Of a stretch of 64,000 bases of DNA, positions 55,590-64,000 are shown piece after piece. Every line of letters starts with the position of its first letter. Positions within the stretch are counted from its first letter, which is position 1. Under the pieces are notes generated by a model, which was given only the letters and a program-made list of their open reading frames with translations, did not search any database and was not told the DNA's origin. The DNA comes from Vibrio harveyi NBRC 15634 = ATCC 14126 = KCTC 12724 (GTDB lineage Bacteria; Pseudomonadota; Gammaproteobacteria; Enterobacterales; Vibrionaceae): the NCBI RefSeq assembly GCF_001591145.1, contig NZ_BCUF01000003.1, positions 62,001 through 126,000 on the forward strand, given 5' to 3'. The translations under genes and the position numbers were made by a program.

Positions 55590-57194
55590 TTATTCCGCCT
55601 CTGAAACAGGAATAGGTTCGGTTTTCGTCTCTGGTTTTTGCACTTCATTTGGTGTTGTGCTTTTAGCCCCTGAAACTTGCTCAGCCAAGGTTTCAACCGC
55701 CCCAGAAACCAATAGGTTTGGATCGAGTGGCGGAATGACCTGAAGATCTTCCGTATCTTCGTCAATGGCTGGTTTCTGACTGACATGACCAATGATCGAT
55801 TGATAGTAACGGCGGATGTTTTCTACGTAGTTACGTGCTTCATCACCACGGGCATAACCGTAACGGGTTTGGCTGTAATAACGTTTCTGACGCAACAATG
55901 GTAGACGCTCTTTTACATCTGCCCATGCGTTTGGATCGCCGCCTTGCGCTTTAGTTAGGCGTCGTGCGTCCATCATATGACCATAGCCAACGTTGTAAGA
56001 TGCCAACGCAAACCAAATCTTTTCGTGTTCATTAATGGAATCTGGTACACGAGCGACAATACGACGCAGGTATTCCACACCACCTCGAACAGACTGTTCT
56101 GGGGCAAGTCGGTCCGTTACTCCAACGCTCTTCGCAGTAGGCAATGTAAGCATCATCATTCCACGTACACCCGTCGGTGATTTTGCTTTTGGTTTCCAGT
56201 GGGACTCTTGGTAAGCCAATGCGGCGATCAAGCGCCAATCAAACTCTTCGCTGTATTTTTGGAATAGTGGTGCCCACTTAGGCAGGCTGTTGTCTAGCGC
56301 TCGGATAAAGGCGCGAGTATCGACATAATCAAATGCTTCAATATGACCGATGTACTTTTCTTCTAGTGTCGCCAACTCGCCTGACTGCTGGATATTGCCA
56401 AAGAATTCAATCAGCATCGCGTATAAGCTTTCATCTTCAGAGCGGCGAGTAAACCAAGAGACGGGTTGGTCTTCTGTTAGCTCAAAAGCAAGTGCAAGAT
56501 CTGGGTATAAACGTTGAGCTAAAGACAATTCGACCGAGTCAGTTACAGTAAAACGCAGTTCACCCGTCGATACGTGTTTTAGCAAATCGCGAGTGTCTGC
56601 ATCGCCAACAATCTCGAATTGAAGCTCTGGATATTCTTTTTGTAGTGACGTTAGTGTCGGAACAAACTGTGATTGTTCAACGATCTGTAGCGTTTCTGCA
56701 CCTGCATTGGCATTTTCATCGACAGCCTTTTCATCTTTTGATTCTTGATACTTGATGAGCTGATCAATGTCGCGAGGACGAAGTTGTCCTTTCTTATATA
56801 CCACCTGTTGGCTTACGTAGTAGTAGGCAGGTCCCGGACGGAAACGTTGCACCGCTTGCGAAGTTTGATTCAAACCTGTCGCAATGATGTCGATATCGCC
56901 TTTTTTGAGGGCAGGGAATAACTCGGCTTGACGGAAAGCAGGTTTGATTTCCAACTTCACGCCTAGTTGTTCTGCAAATTTACGTGCCAGTTCATAATCC
57001 AAGCCAGCAGGACCGTCTGGACCAATGTAGTAGGAGAGTTGGTTATTTAGCGTGCCAACACGTAGGACACCACGCTCTTGGATTTGCTCGAATTCACTTT
57101 TAGGTTCCGACTCAATCTGACAGGCAGAAAGTAAAAGCACAGAAGCGAAAAGTAGGGCGCTGCGCTTGAGTCGGTTGAACTGACTTATTTGCAT
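55590..57194 (-). CDS. mltF: MltF, membrane-bound lytic murein transglycosylase F
   Basis: The 534-residue protein starts MQISQFNRLKRSALLFASVL with a lipobox (LLSAC). The N-terminal half is a periplasmic amino-acid-binding-like regulatory domain (RGVLRVGTLNNQLSYYIG), the C-terminal half a lysozyme-like SLT domain with the catalytic glutamate in ALAYQESHWKP and GVRGMMMLTLPTAK. The extra C-terminal 60 residues are acidic and low in complexity. It cleaves peptidoglycan to 1,6-anhydro-muropeptides in the periplasm. The start at 57194 is chosen because the frame to 57302 would bury the signal. In E. coli mltF is adjacent and divergent to purL, as here. Confidence 0.94.
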   Translation of the reverse strand: MQISQFNRLKRSALLFASVLLLSACQIESEPKSEFEQIQERGVLRVGTLNNQLSYYIGPDGPAGLDYELARKFAEQLGVKLEIKPAFRQAELFPALKKGDIDIIATGLNQTSQAVQRFRPGPAYYYVSQQVVYKKGQLRPRDIDQLIKYQESKDEKAVDENANAGAETLQIVEQSQFVPTLTSLQKEYPELQFEIVGDADTRDLLKHVSTGELRFTVTDSVELSLAQRLYPDLALAFELTEDQPVSWFTRRSEDESLYAMLIEFFGNIQQSGELATLEEKYIGHIEAFDYVDTRAFIRALDNSLPKWAPLFQKYSEEFDWRLIAALAYQESHWKPKAKSPTGVRGMMMLTLPTAKSVGVTDRLAPEQSVRGGVEYLRRIVARVPDSINEHEKIWFALASYNVGYGHMMDARRLTKAQGGDPNAWADVKERLPLLRQKRYYSQTRYGYARGDEARNYVENIRRYYQSIIGHVSQKPAIDEDTEDLQVIPPLDPNLLVSGAVETLAEQVSGAKSTTPNEVQKPETKTEPIPVSEAE

Positions 57195-57335
57195 TAATTC
57201 GGTACGTCTCGATAAATTTCTAGTTGCCTTTATATCAAAGCGCGCTGGTGGGGCAAAGTGAATCAGACAGATAGAGTGCGACATTGTGTGATTTATCGAC
57301 ATTTTAGTCGTAATTCAAATTTGGCAAAAAAAATG

Positions 57336-57351
57336 ACGCAAACGGTTGCTT
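57336..57351. promoter_or_regulatory. PurR operator upstream of purL
   Basis: ACGCAAACGGTTGCTT differs from the PurR consensus ACGCAAACGTTTNCNT at one position. It lies 167 bp before purL and about 140 bp before mltF, within the divergent promoter region. Confidence 0.85.
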
Positions 57352-57517
57352 TTGGTGTTACATCACAAAAACAATTGCTATATAATGCGCTCGCAACGAA
57401 GAGGTGGCATCGGCATAGGTTTGAAAAACCTTCGGGAATAGCTTCGAAGAAAACAGTATAACCCACTGAATTTATTCCAATATCACCTTAATCACTTGCA
57501 ATAAGAGACCTAAGCAC

Positions 57518-60500
57518 ATGAGAATTTTGCGTGGCTCCCCAGCTCTTTCTGAGTTTCGTGTTAATAAACTACTGGAACTATGTCGTGAACAAGATCTGCC
57601 TGTCACTGGCATTTACGCAGAGTTTATGCACTTTGCGGATCTAAAGTCTGACCTTGATGACCAAGAGTTGGAAAAACTGGAAAAATTGCTGACTTACGGT
57701 CCAACGATCGAAGAGCATGAGCCAGAAGGTCTTTTACTTCTTGTGACTCCTCGCCCGGGCACTATTTCGCCTTGGTCTTCTAAATCTACAGACATCGCCA
57801 TCAACTGTGGTCTAGACAAAGTAAAACGTCTTGAGCGCGGCACAGCATACTACGTAGAAACAGCGACGCCTCTTAACGATGCTCAAATTGCAGATGTAAA
57901 AGCGCTCATCCATGATCGCATGATGGAAGTTACTTTTACTGACTTCGACGACGCAAGCGCATTATTCCAAGCTGCAGAACCTGCACCAGTGGCAGACGTT
58001 GACCTATTAAACGGCGGTCGTGCTGCGCTTGAAAACGCAAACGTTACCCTAGGTCTTGCACTTGCAGATGATGAAATAGAATACCTTTACGATGCGTTCG
58101 TAAATAAGCTTGAACGTAACCCGACTGATATTGAGCTAATGATGTTTGCACAAGCGAACTCAGAGCACTGTCGTCACAAGATCTTCAATGCAGATTGGAC
58201 TATCGACGGTGTTAAGCAAGAGAAGTCTCTGTTCAAGATGATCAAAAACACGTTTGAAACCACACCAGAAAACGTACTGTCTGCGTACAAAGATAACGCA
58301 GCAGTTATGGTGGGTTCAGATGTAGGTCGTTTCTTCCCGAACCCAGAAACTCGCCAGTACGGTTACAGCCAAGAGAAAGCGCACATCCTAATGAAGGTGG
58401 AAACGCACAACCACCCGACAGCGATCTCTCCATGGCCAGGCGCTTCTACTGGTTCAGGCGGTGAGATCCGTGATGAAGGCGCGACTGGTATCGGTGGTAA
58501 GCCAAAAGCAGGTCTTGTTGGCTTCACTACTTCTAACCTACGTATTCCTGGTTTTGAGCAGCCATGGGAAACAGATTTCGGTAAGCCGGGTCGTATCGTT
58601 AATGCTTTAGATATCATGCTAGAAGGTCCACTTGGTGGCGCGGCGTTCAACAACGAATTTGGTCGTCCAAACCTACTTGGCTACTTCCGTACTTACGAAG
58701 AGAAAGTTAACTCTCACGCAGGTGAAGAGGTTCGTGGTTACCACAAGCCAATCATGATTGCTGGTGGTATGGGTAACATCCGTGACGAGCACGTTCAGAA
58801 GAAAGAGATCCCCGTAGGTGCAAGCCTAATCGTACTTGGTGGTCCTGCAATGAACATCGGTCTTGGCGGTGGTGCTGCTTCTTCAATGGCATCTGGTCAA
58901 TCAGCAGAAGACTTAGATTTCGCTTCAGTACAGCGTGAAAACCCAGAGATGGAGCGTCGCTGTCAGGAAGTGATCGACCGTTGTTGGCAACTTGGTGATG
59001 CTAACCCAATCGCATTCATCCACGATGTGGGTGCGGGCGGTATCTCTAACGCACTTCCAGAGCTTGTCGACGATGGCGAACGTGGTGGTATTTTCCAACT
59101 GCGTGACGTACCAAATGACGAACCAGGCATGAGCCCACTTGAGATCTGGTGTAACGAATCTCAAGAACGCTACGTAATGGCGGTTGCGCCAGAGAACATG
59201 GAAGTATTCGATGCAATCTGTAAGCGTGAGCGCGCACCATACGCAGTAGTAGGCATCGCAACTGAAGAGCGTGAGCTTAAACTTGAAGATTCACACTTCG
59301 AGAACACGCCAATTGACATGCCAATGGATGTGCTTCTTGGTAAGACGCCTAAGATGCACCGTGATGCGAAAACGCTAAAAGCAAACAACCCGGCGGTTAA
59401 CCGTGACGGCATCGAGCTGAACGAAGCCGTGGATCGCGTTCTACGCCTTCCAACGGTTGCAGAAAAAACATTCCTAATCACTATCGGTGACCGCACGGTA
59501 ACAGGTCTTGTCGCGCGTGACCAAATGGTTGGTCCGTGGCAGGTTCCAGTAGCAAACTGCGCGGTAACTGCAGCAAGTTACGACACTTACCACGGTGAAG
59601 CAATGTCGATGGGTGAGCGTACACCAGTTGCTCTATTAGACTTTGGTGCATCGGCTCGTCTAGCGGTTGGTGAAGCAATCACAAACATTGCAGCGACAAA
59701 CATCGGTGATATCAAACATATTAAACTGTCTGCAAACTGGATGTCTCCAGCCGGTCACCCGGGTGAAGATGCAGGTCTTTACGAAGCGGTGAAAGCTGTG
59801 GGTGAAGAGCTATGTCCAGCACTTGGTCTGACTATCCCTGTGGGTAAAGACTCAATGTCGATGAAGACCAAGTGGGAAGAGAACGGCGAACAGAAAGAAG
59901 TAACCTCTCCGCTATCTCTCATCATCACTGCGTTTGCTCGTGTTGAAGATGTTCGTAAGACCATCACTCCGCAATTGCGCACAGATAAAGGTGACACGTC
60001 ACTGGTTCTTATCGACCTAGGTAACGGGCAAAACCGTCTAGGCGCAACAGCACTTGCGCAGGTTTACAAGCAGCTTGGTGATAAGCCAGCAGATGTAGAC
60101 AACGCAGCACAACTGAAAGGTTTCTACGAAGGAGTTCAAACTCTAGTAGCAAACGATCAAGTAGTGGCTTACCACGATAAAGGCGATGGCGGTCTATTTG
60201 TAACGCTTGCAGAGATGGCGTTCGCTGGTCACTGTGGTGTTAAAGCAGACATCGCCGACCTAGGTGAAGATGTACTAGCAGCACTATTCAACGAAGAGTT
60301 GGGTGCAGTGCTTCAGGTTAAAAACGATGACCTAGACGCTGTACTTTCAACGCTAGCAGCGAACGGTCTTGAAGCATGTTCTCACGTAATCGGCTCAGTC
60401 GAAGCATCTGATGAGCTAGTGATTACTTCTGGTGACACAGTGGTTCTTGAGCGTAACCGTACTGAACTACGTACTATCTGGGCTGAGACGACGCATAAGA

Positions 60501-61429
60501 TGCAAGGTTTACGCGATAACCCAGCATGTGCTGACCAAGAGCATGAAGCGAAGAAAGACAACTCTGACCCAGGTCTAAACGTTAAGCTAAGCTTCGACGT
60601 AAACGAAGACATTGCAGCGCCTTACATCGCGGGTTCTATGGTAAATACCGGTGCGAAGCCTAAGATGGCTATTCTGCGTGAGCAGGGCGTTAACTCTCAC
60701 GTAGAAATGGCAGCAGCGTTTGATCGTGCAGGTTTCGAAGCGACTGATATTCACATGAGCGACATCCTAACAGGTCAAGCGGCTCTGGATGAGTACCACG
60801 GTCTAGTGGCTTGTGGTGGCTTCTCTTACGGTGACGTACTTGGTGCGGGTGAAGGTTGGGCTAAGTCTATTTTGTTCAATGCACAAGCTCGTGAACAGTT
60901 CCAAAGCTTCTTTAATCGTGACAACACATTTTCTCTAGGTGTGTGTAACGGCTGTCAGATGTTATCGAACCTGAAAGAGCTAATCCCAGGTGCAGACCTA
61001 TGGCCACGCTTTGTTCGTAATGAATCTGAGCGTTTTGAAGCGCGCTTTAGCTTAGTTGAAGTTCAGAAGTCTGATTCTGTATTCTTTGACGGCATGGCGG
61101 GTTCTCGTATGCCTATCGCAGTTTCTCACGGTGAAGGTCGTGTAGAAGTACGTGATGCTGACCATCTAGCAGCGATTGAAGCATCAGGTACCGTTGCAGT
61201 TCGTTACGTGGACAACCACGGTAATCCAACGCAGCAATACCCGAATAACCCGAACGGCTCGCCAAACGCTATTACGGGTCTAACGACTCAAGATGGTCGT
61301 GTCACAATCATGATGCCGCACCCTGAGCGTGTGTTCCGCACAGTAGCGAACTCATGGGCTCCAGAAGGTTGGGGCGAGAATGGTGCTTGGATGCGTATGT
61401 TCCAAAACGCACGTAAGAACATCGGCTAA
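57518..61429 (+). CDS. purL: Phosphoribosylformylglycinamidine synthase (FGAM synthase)
   Basis: The 1303-residue protein is the large single-chain PurL. The synthetase part (about residues 170-980) contains ATP/FGAR-binding motifs ([50 protein letters not shown]), and the C-terminal class I amidotransferase carries the nucleophile in [12 protein letters not shown] with the His/Glu pair in PHPERVFRT. It converts FGAR plus glutamine to FGAM in the fourth step of de novo purine synthesis. A PurR box and a long leader precede it. It is monocistronic with a terminator. Confidence 0.99.
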   Translation: MRILRGSPALSEFRVNKLLELCREQDLPVTGIYAEFMHFADLKSDLDDQELEKLEKLLTYGPTIEEHEPEGLLLLVTPRPGTISPWSSKSTDIAINCGLDKVKRLERGTAYYVETATPLNDAQIADVKALIHDRMMEVTFTDFDDASALFQAAEPAPVADVDLLNGGRAALENANVTLGLALADDEIEYLYDAFVNKLERNPTDIELMMFAQANSEHCRHKIFNADWTIDGVKQEKSLFKMIKNTFETTPENVLSAYKDNAAVMVGSDVGRFFPNPETRQYGYSQEKAHILMKVETHNHPTAISPWPGASTGSGGEIRDEGATGIGGKPKAGLVGFTTSNLRIPGFEQPWETDFGKPGRIVNALDIMLEGPLGGAAFNNEFGRPNLLGYFRTYEEKVNSHAGEEVRGYHKPIMIAGGMGNIRDEHVQKKEIPVGASLIVLGGPAMNIGLGGGAASSMASGQSAEDLDFASVQRENPEMERRCQEVIDRCWQLGDANPIAFIHDVGAGGISNALPELVDDGERGGIFQLRDVPNDEPGMSPLEIWCNESQERYVMAVAPENMEVFDAICKRERAPYAVVGIATEERELKLEDSHFENTPIDMPMDVLLGKTPKMHRDAKTLKANNPAVNRDGIELNEAVDRVLRLPTVAEKTFLITIGDRTVTGLVARDQMVGPWQVPVANCAVTAASYDTYHGEAMSMGERTPVALLDFGASARLAVGEAITNIAATNIGDIKHIKLSANWMSPAGHPGEDAGLYEAVKAVGEELCPALGLTIPVGKDSMSMKTKWEENGEQKEVTSPLSLIITAFARVEDVRKTITPQLRTDKGDTSLVLIDLGNGQNRLGATALAQVYKQLGDKPADVDNAAQLKGFYEGVQTLVANDQVVAYHDKGDGGLFVTLAEMAFAGHCGVKADIADLGEDVLAALFNEELGAVLQVKNDDLDAVLSTLAANGLEACSHVIGSVEASDELVITSGDTVVLERNRTELRTIWAETTHKMQGLRDNPACADQEHEAKKDNSDPGLNVKLSFDVNEDIAAPYIAGSMVNTGAKPKMAILREQGVNSHVEMAAAFDRAGFEATDIHMSDILTGQAALDEYHGLVACGGFSYGDVLGAGEGWAKSILFNAQAREQFQSFFNRDNTFSLGVCNGCQMLSNLKELIPGADLWPRFVRNESERFEARFSLVEVQKSDSVFFDGMAGSRMPIAVSHGEGRVEVRDADHLAAIEASGTVAVRYVDNHGNPTQQYPNNPNGSPNAITGLTTQDGRVTIMMPHPERVFRTVANSWAPEGWGENGAWMRMFQNARKNIG

Positions 61430-61461
61430 TTACGGCGTAGTCCAAGGTTAACGAAAAGAAT

Positions 61462-61492
61462 AAAGCGCTGGTTGAAAGACTGGCGCTTTTTT
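61462..61492 (+). terminator. Terminator of purL
   Basis: AAAGCGCTGGTT / GACTGGCGCTTT around a short loop, then TTTTTT. It is almost identical to the terminator at 54309-54337. Confidence 0.85.
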
Positions 61493-61661
61493 ATTTAAGG
61501 GAATCGAGAACGTCTCCCGTCTCCCTTAAAAAACTTGCAGCGTTTCGGTAACTTTTATGCTCTAATACCGCGCTTACCAAGGGATGGTGTTAAACAGCTC
61601 AGCTTAGATGGAGTTATCAAGTTGACCGAATCCCTGATTAATCCCTTAGGAAATGAAAGAA

Positions 61662-61964
61662 ATGTCTAAAAATCCAAAATTTGCTATCCGCGTAACTGAA
61701 AAACGTAACGGCTGGAGCGCAGAGATCACTCGTCAAGTGACATCTCGTAAGACAGTAGTATCAAAACGTGAAACTGGTTTTGACAGCGAAGAGAAAGCAC
61801 AAGCTTGGGCTGAGCAAGAACTTGCGGGTTTTGTTCAAAACCAAGTTGTTCGTAACGAGCGTAAAGCAGCACAGCGTCAAGAGCGTGAAGCTGAGCAACT
61901 AGCGGCGAAAGTTCGCAAAGAAGAAGCTCGCAAAGCGCGTGAAGTAGAAGCTGACGAAGAGTAA
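61662..61964 (+). CDS. DUF3622-like small charged protein
   Basis: The 100-residue protein starts MSKNPKFAIRVTEKRNGWSA; the N-terminal 55 residues look like a small beta domain (VTSRKTVVSKRETGFDSEE), the remainder a charged helix or coiled coil (NERKAAQRQEREAEQLAAK, then KVRKEEARKAREVE). This matches DUF3622, a vibrio-rich family of unknown role. The start at 61662 is preferred over 61653, which would put the ATG too close to AGG. It is monocistronic. Confidence 0.8.
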   Translation: MSKNPKFAIRVTEKRNGWSAEITRQVTSRKTVVSKRETGFDSEEKAQAWAEQELAGFVQNQVVRNERKAAQRQEREAEQLAAKVRKEEARKAREVEADEE

Positions 61965-62011
61965 TCTCAGCTTACTAGATGGCTTATCTGTGCCGTCGAT
62001 TATGAATTAAA

Positions 62012-62045
62012 AAATGCCCTGAGATCATCTCGGGGCATTTTTGTT
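62012..62045. terminator. Bidirectional terminator
   Basis: AAATGCCCTGAG / CTCGGGGCATTT stem (12 bp, one G-U) with T-rich flank on the plus side and T on the minus side. It separates the DUF3622 gene from the convergent small secreted unknown. Confidence 0.85.
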
Positions 62046-62053
62046 TGTGTCGT

Positions 62054-62512
62054 TTAAAAGCAGTCCGAAGATATCGAAAAGCTCACCGAACCTTCTGCAG
62101 GGGCTGCAAATTGTTTATTACCGGCAAGCAATTGAGGATTATTCGAATAGGTTCGATGCTTGTGGCTGTTTTTGGGAGTATGTACGGGCGGCAAATCGAT
62201 GTTATGCAAGCCGTCAGAAAGATCTTTGGCTTCCCCATAATCATAATCTCTCGCTTCCGTTATCTCTCCTTTTGTGTATTGGCAATGATCGGGTTTGCCA
62301 TCTTCTTTCCACGTTAAACCATCTGTTTGAGCATCAAGATCTAAGTTGTCTGTCACAGTGGCAGCGTAATGATCTTCTAATTGCTGGCGCTTACTGTGTT
62401 CTTCCAAATATTGAGAGATATTGTCTTGTGAAATACTCGCAGCATGCGGAGAGGCTAGGGCAGCGACAAATAACATTTGTTTCCATGTCAGCGTTTTTCT
62501 TCGAAGGCTCAT
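62054..62512 (-). CDS. Small secreted protein of unknown function
   Basis: The 152-residue frame starts with a signal-like N-terminus (MSLRRKTLTWKQMLFVAALA, cleavage probably after ASPHA or AAS) followed by a polar, possibly disordered mature chain rich in Asp, His, Gln and Thr, with two cysteines. The stop abuts a terminator. It lies 3' of the TonB-dependent receptor but behind that gene's own terminator, so it is probably transcribed separately. A plus-strand frame covers nearly the same span but lacks a signal peptide or ribosome site; I favour the minus strand. Family not recognised. Confidence 0.6.
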   Translation of the reverse strand: MSLRRKTLTWKQMLFVAALASPHAASISQDNISQYLEEHSKRQQLEDHYAATVTDNLDLDAQTDGLTWKEDGKPDHCQYTKGEITEARDYDYGEAKDLSDGLHNIDLPPVHTPKNSHKHRTYSNNPQLLAGNKQFAAPAEGSVSFSISSDCF

Positions 62513-62590
62513 AAGTCTCGTATGTAAAATGAGGGTGATAGACCCAAGTCACTCTGGCTGAATCAAGCATTTTGAGGTTACTTGGATATA

Positions 62591-62622
62591 AACGAAAACT
62601 CGGAGCCATTCATAGCCCCGAG
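62591..62622 (-). terminator. Terminator of the TonB-dependent receptor gene
   Basis: CTCGGGGC / GCTCCGAG (minus strand, 8 bp with one G-U), followed by TTTTCGTTT. Confidence 0.75.
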
Positions 62623-62655
62623 CTGGTTGAAGACCAATACAGATAATGTGATTAA

Positions 62656-64000
62656 TTAGTACTGGTAAGTCAGTTTAAGTTTAACTTCACGACCCGGTGA
62701 AGGCACGCCGTTAGATAGGTAGGCTTCATAGTAACGGTCAGTTAGGTTTTTCACGATCGCTCCAACGCTCAAGCCTTTGACTTGTTGCACATCCCAAACG
62801 ACATACGCATTTTGCAGCGTATATTGCTCACTAGGCGATTTTACTTTCAGGTTGTTACCCTCTGCCTTCGTTTTGGTTTGTGCATCGTACCAACGTACTT
62901 CCCAACCTGAGCGTAGACCTGGGAGCCATTCGTAACCGAAGCCTAGGTTGATGTTCAATGGTGGTACATCTGGGTGATCGTCATCAGAACCAGTGGAGTC
63001 AGATAGACTACCTTTGTTTTTACCACGTACGTAACTCGCTGAAAAATCAGTATAGAAATCTGAAATACGGTACTGTGAAATCAACTCAAAACCGTAGTTT
63101 TTGAACCCATCTAAGTTCGTATTCCAGCTTTGGTTTTCTGTACTGTTTTTATCTAGATTTGCACCTGTTCGGATATCGACCGTGTCATTTACGTCGTTGT
63201 AAAACACGGTAAACTCCGTTGCAAGGTTGTCACGGTCACTGACGAGACCTTCGGTTAAATTGATCACGCTCGCTTGGTAGGCATGAATGCGCGAAACATC
63301 CAGATCTCTTGCTGTTGCTGTCGCCGTAGCGCGGGAATATTGTACAGAGTAGATGTTATCAACCGTTGGCGCTTTTAATGCGTATGCGTAAGAGAAATTC
63401 AAACGCGTATTATTAGTGGCATCAAAATCGATATCGAGACGCGGACTAAAGCCTTTGTGGCTCGTCTCACTGTAGTCATGTCCAGCCGCCGGGTCGTTGT
63501 AGTCTGGCGCTGCATTGCCTTTACCTTCGCTGGTGATGTATTCATAACGCAAAGATGGCGTGATGGTTAGACGATCGGTCGCTTGGTAATGGTCTGCTAC
63601 ATAAGCGGCGTAAATCGTCTGTATACCCGATGGTTCGTAATAAGGCGTGTACCAGCCGTAGTTCTTTGCTTCTTTTTTGGCATACGATTTATTGAAGACC
63701 AGTGAATCGCGATCAGTTTTTTGGTACTGAAGACCAGTGACTAGTGCGTGATCTCCAATTTGTGCTTGGTTGAAGACATCAACGTAATCGCGTTCGTAAC
63801 TTAGCCAAGACTCGTGACCGTAGCTGCCGACAGAGACGAACATTTTTTCGAATGCAACATCAGGGCGTACCCAGTGGCGATCGTTTTCAGAGCGTGCCAT
63901 TTTGATGTTGAAATCAATGTAAGGATTGGAAGGCATGTAATGGTAAGAGAGCGTTGTCGTATTGTCGGTGTATTTGTTGTCGACCGTGTACGCGTATTTC
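62656..64000 (-). CDS. TonB-dependent outer-membrane receptor, 3' part only
   Basis: The frame stays open to the window edge (the residues before the internal ATG at 63936 read KYAYTVDNKYTDNTTTLSYH), so the N-terminal plug and TonB box lie outside. What is visible is about 448 residues of beta-barrel: strands alternating polar and aromatic residues, LTITPSLRYEYI, GFSPRLDIDFDATNNTRLNF, FKNYGFELISQYRIS, and the C-terminal signature KNLTDRYYEAYLSNGVPSPG with a final aromatic YQY. This resembles heme/hemoglobin or siderophore receptors of the HutA/HupA class, but the ligand cannot be assigned. The gene continues to the right. Confidence 0.9.
   Translation of the reverse strand, partial: KYAYTVDNKYTDNTTTLSYHYMPSNPYIDFNIKMARSENDRHWVRPDVAFEKMFVSVGSYGHESWLSYERDYVDVFNQAQIGDHALVTGLQYQKTDRDSLVFNKSYAKKEAKNYGWYTPYYEPSGIQTIYAAYVADHYQATDRLTITPSLRYEYITSEGKGNAAPDYNDPAAGHDYSETSHKGFSPRLDIDFDATNNTRLNFSYAYALKAPTVDNIYSVQYSRATATATARDLDVSRIHAYQASVINLTEGLVSDRDNLATEFTVFYNDVNDTVDIRTGANLDKNSTENQSWNTNLDGFKNYGFELISQYRISDFYTDFSASYVRGKNKGSLSDSTGSDDDHPDVPPLNINLGFGYEWLPGLRSGWEVRWYDAQTKTKAEGNNLKVKSPSEQYTLQNAYVVWDVQQVKGLSVGAIVKNLTDRYYEAYLSNGVPSPGREVKLKLTYQY

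Noticed and set aside
62041-62514. 157-codon plus-strand frame opposite the small secreted unknown
   Set aside because: It starts inside the terminator's T-rich flank with no ribosome site; the minus-strand frame has a signal peptide and better 3' context.
1-64000. CRISPR arrays, rRNA, tRNA genes, insertion sequences
   Set aside because: No regularly spaced repeats, no rRNA-like sequence, no tRNA other than the tmRNA acceptor domain, and no transposase-like frame were found.

Overview
The window is a chromosomal segment of a Vibrio, most likely of the Harveyi clade (V. parahaemolyticus / V. alginolyticus / V. campbellii group). This is inferred from gene content and order (ssrA-smpB-ratA-ratB-bamE-recN-nadK-grpE-dnaK-dnaJ, then pilE/fimT/pilW/pilX/pilV, tadA, mltF, purL), from the tmRNA tag ANDENYALAA, and from marine traits such as a GH19 chitinase and many Na+-coupled carriers. 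No species call can be proven without a database search.

Layout. 0-8.6 kb: transport and nutrient use (an NhaC-family carrier behind an ArgR-like box, a secreted chitinase, a SatP acetate carrier, an alanine/glycine:cation symporter, DadA-type D-amino-acid dehydrogenase and a divergent LysR regulator). 8.7-10.5 kb: a two-gene unit of a secreted DUF6795-like protein and a class 3 lipase. 10.6-17.7 kb: metY and a complete Fur-boxed sufABCDSE operon. 17.7-20.5 kb: an unknown six-cysteine protein behind a perfect palindromic Fur box, divergent from an aminotransferase / beta-keto acid cleavage enzyme pair. 20.6-25.9 kb, minus strand: an NhaC-family carrier with tandem MetJ boxes (probable methionine transporter MetT), a DedA protein, a FUSC membrane protein and a LysR regulator.

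25.9-36.0 kb is a strikingly AT-rich block that looks horizontally acquired and abuts the 3' end of ssrA (tmRNA), a classic island insertion site. It carries a CS1/CFA-I-like (alpha or class 5) fimbrial operon in the order chaperone, major pilin, usher, tip adhesin; a divergently placed ToxR-like membrane-anchored regulator with an overlapping small membrane partner; and a stand-alone EAL phosphodiesterase. The fimbrial promoter has three perfect tandem heptads (TTGAACT) and an 8-G tract at the Shine-Dalgarno. The arrangement parallels the V. cholerae pathogenicity island at ssrA, where pilus genes sit beside a TcpP/TcpH membrane regulator pair. This block is the best candidate for an undescribed system.

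36.0-64 kb is conserved core: trans-translation (ssrA, smpB), the ratA/ratB pair, bamE, SOS-controlled recN with two LexA boxes, a DUF3103 lipoprotein, nadK, heat-shock genes grpE, dnaK and dnaJ with a dicarboxylate symporter between grpE and dnaK, a type IV minor pilin cluster, an AbgT transporter, tadA, a probable 44-residue very basic protein, mltF, PurR-boxed purL, a DUF3622 protein, a small secreted unknown, and the 3' part of a TonB-dependent receptor that runs off the right edge. No CRISPR array, transposase, integrase, rRNA or tRNA gene was seen.
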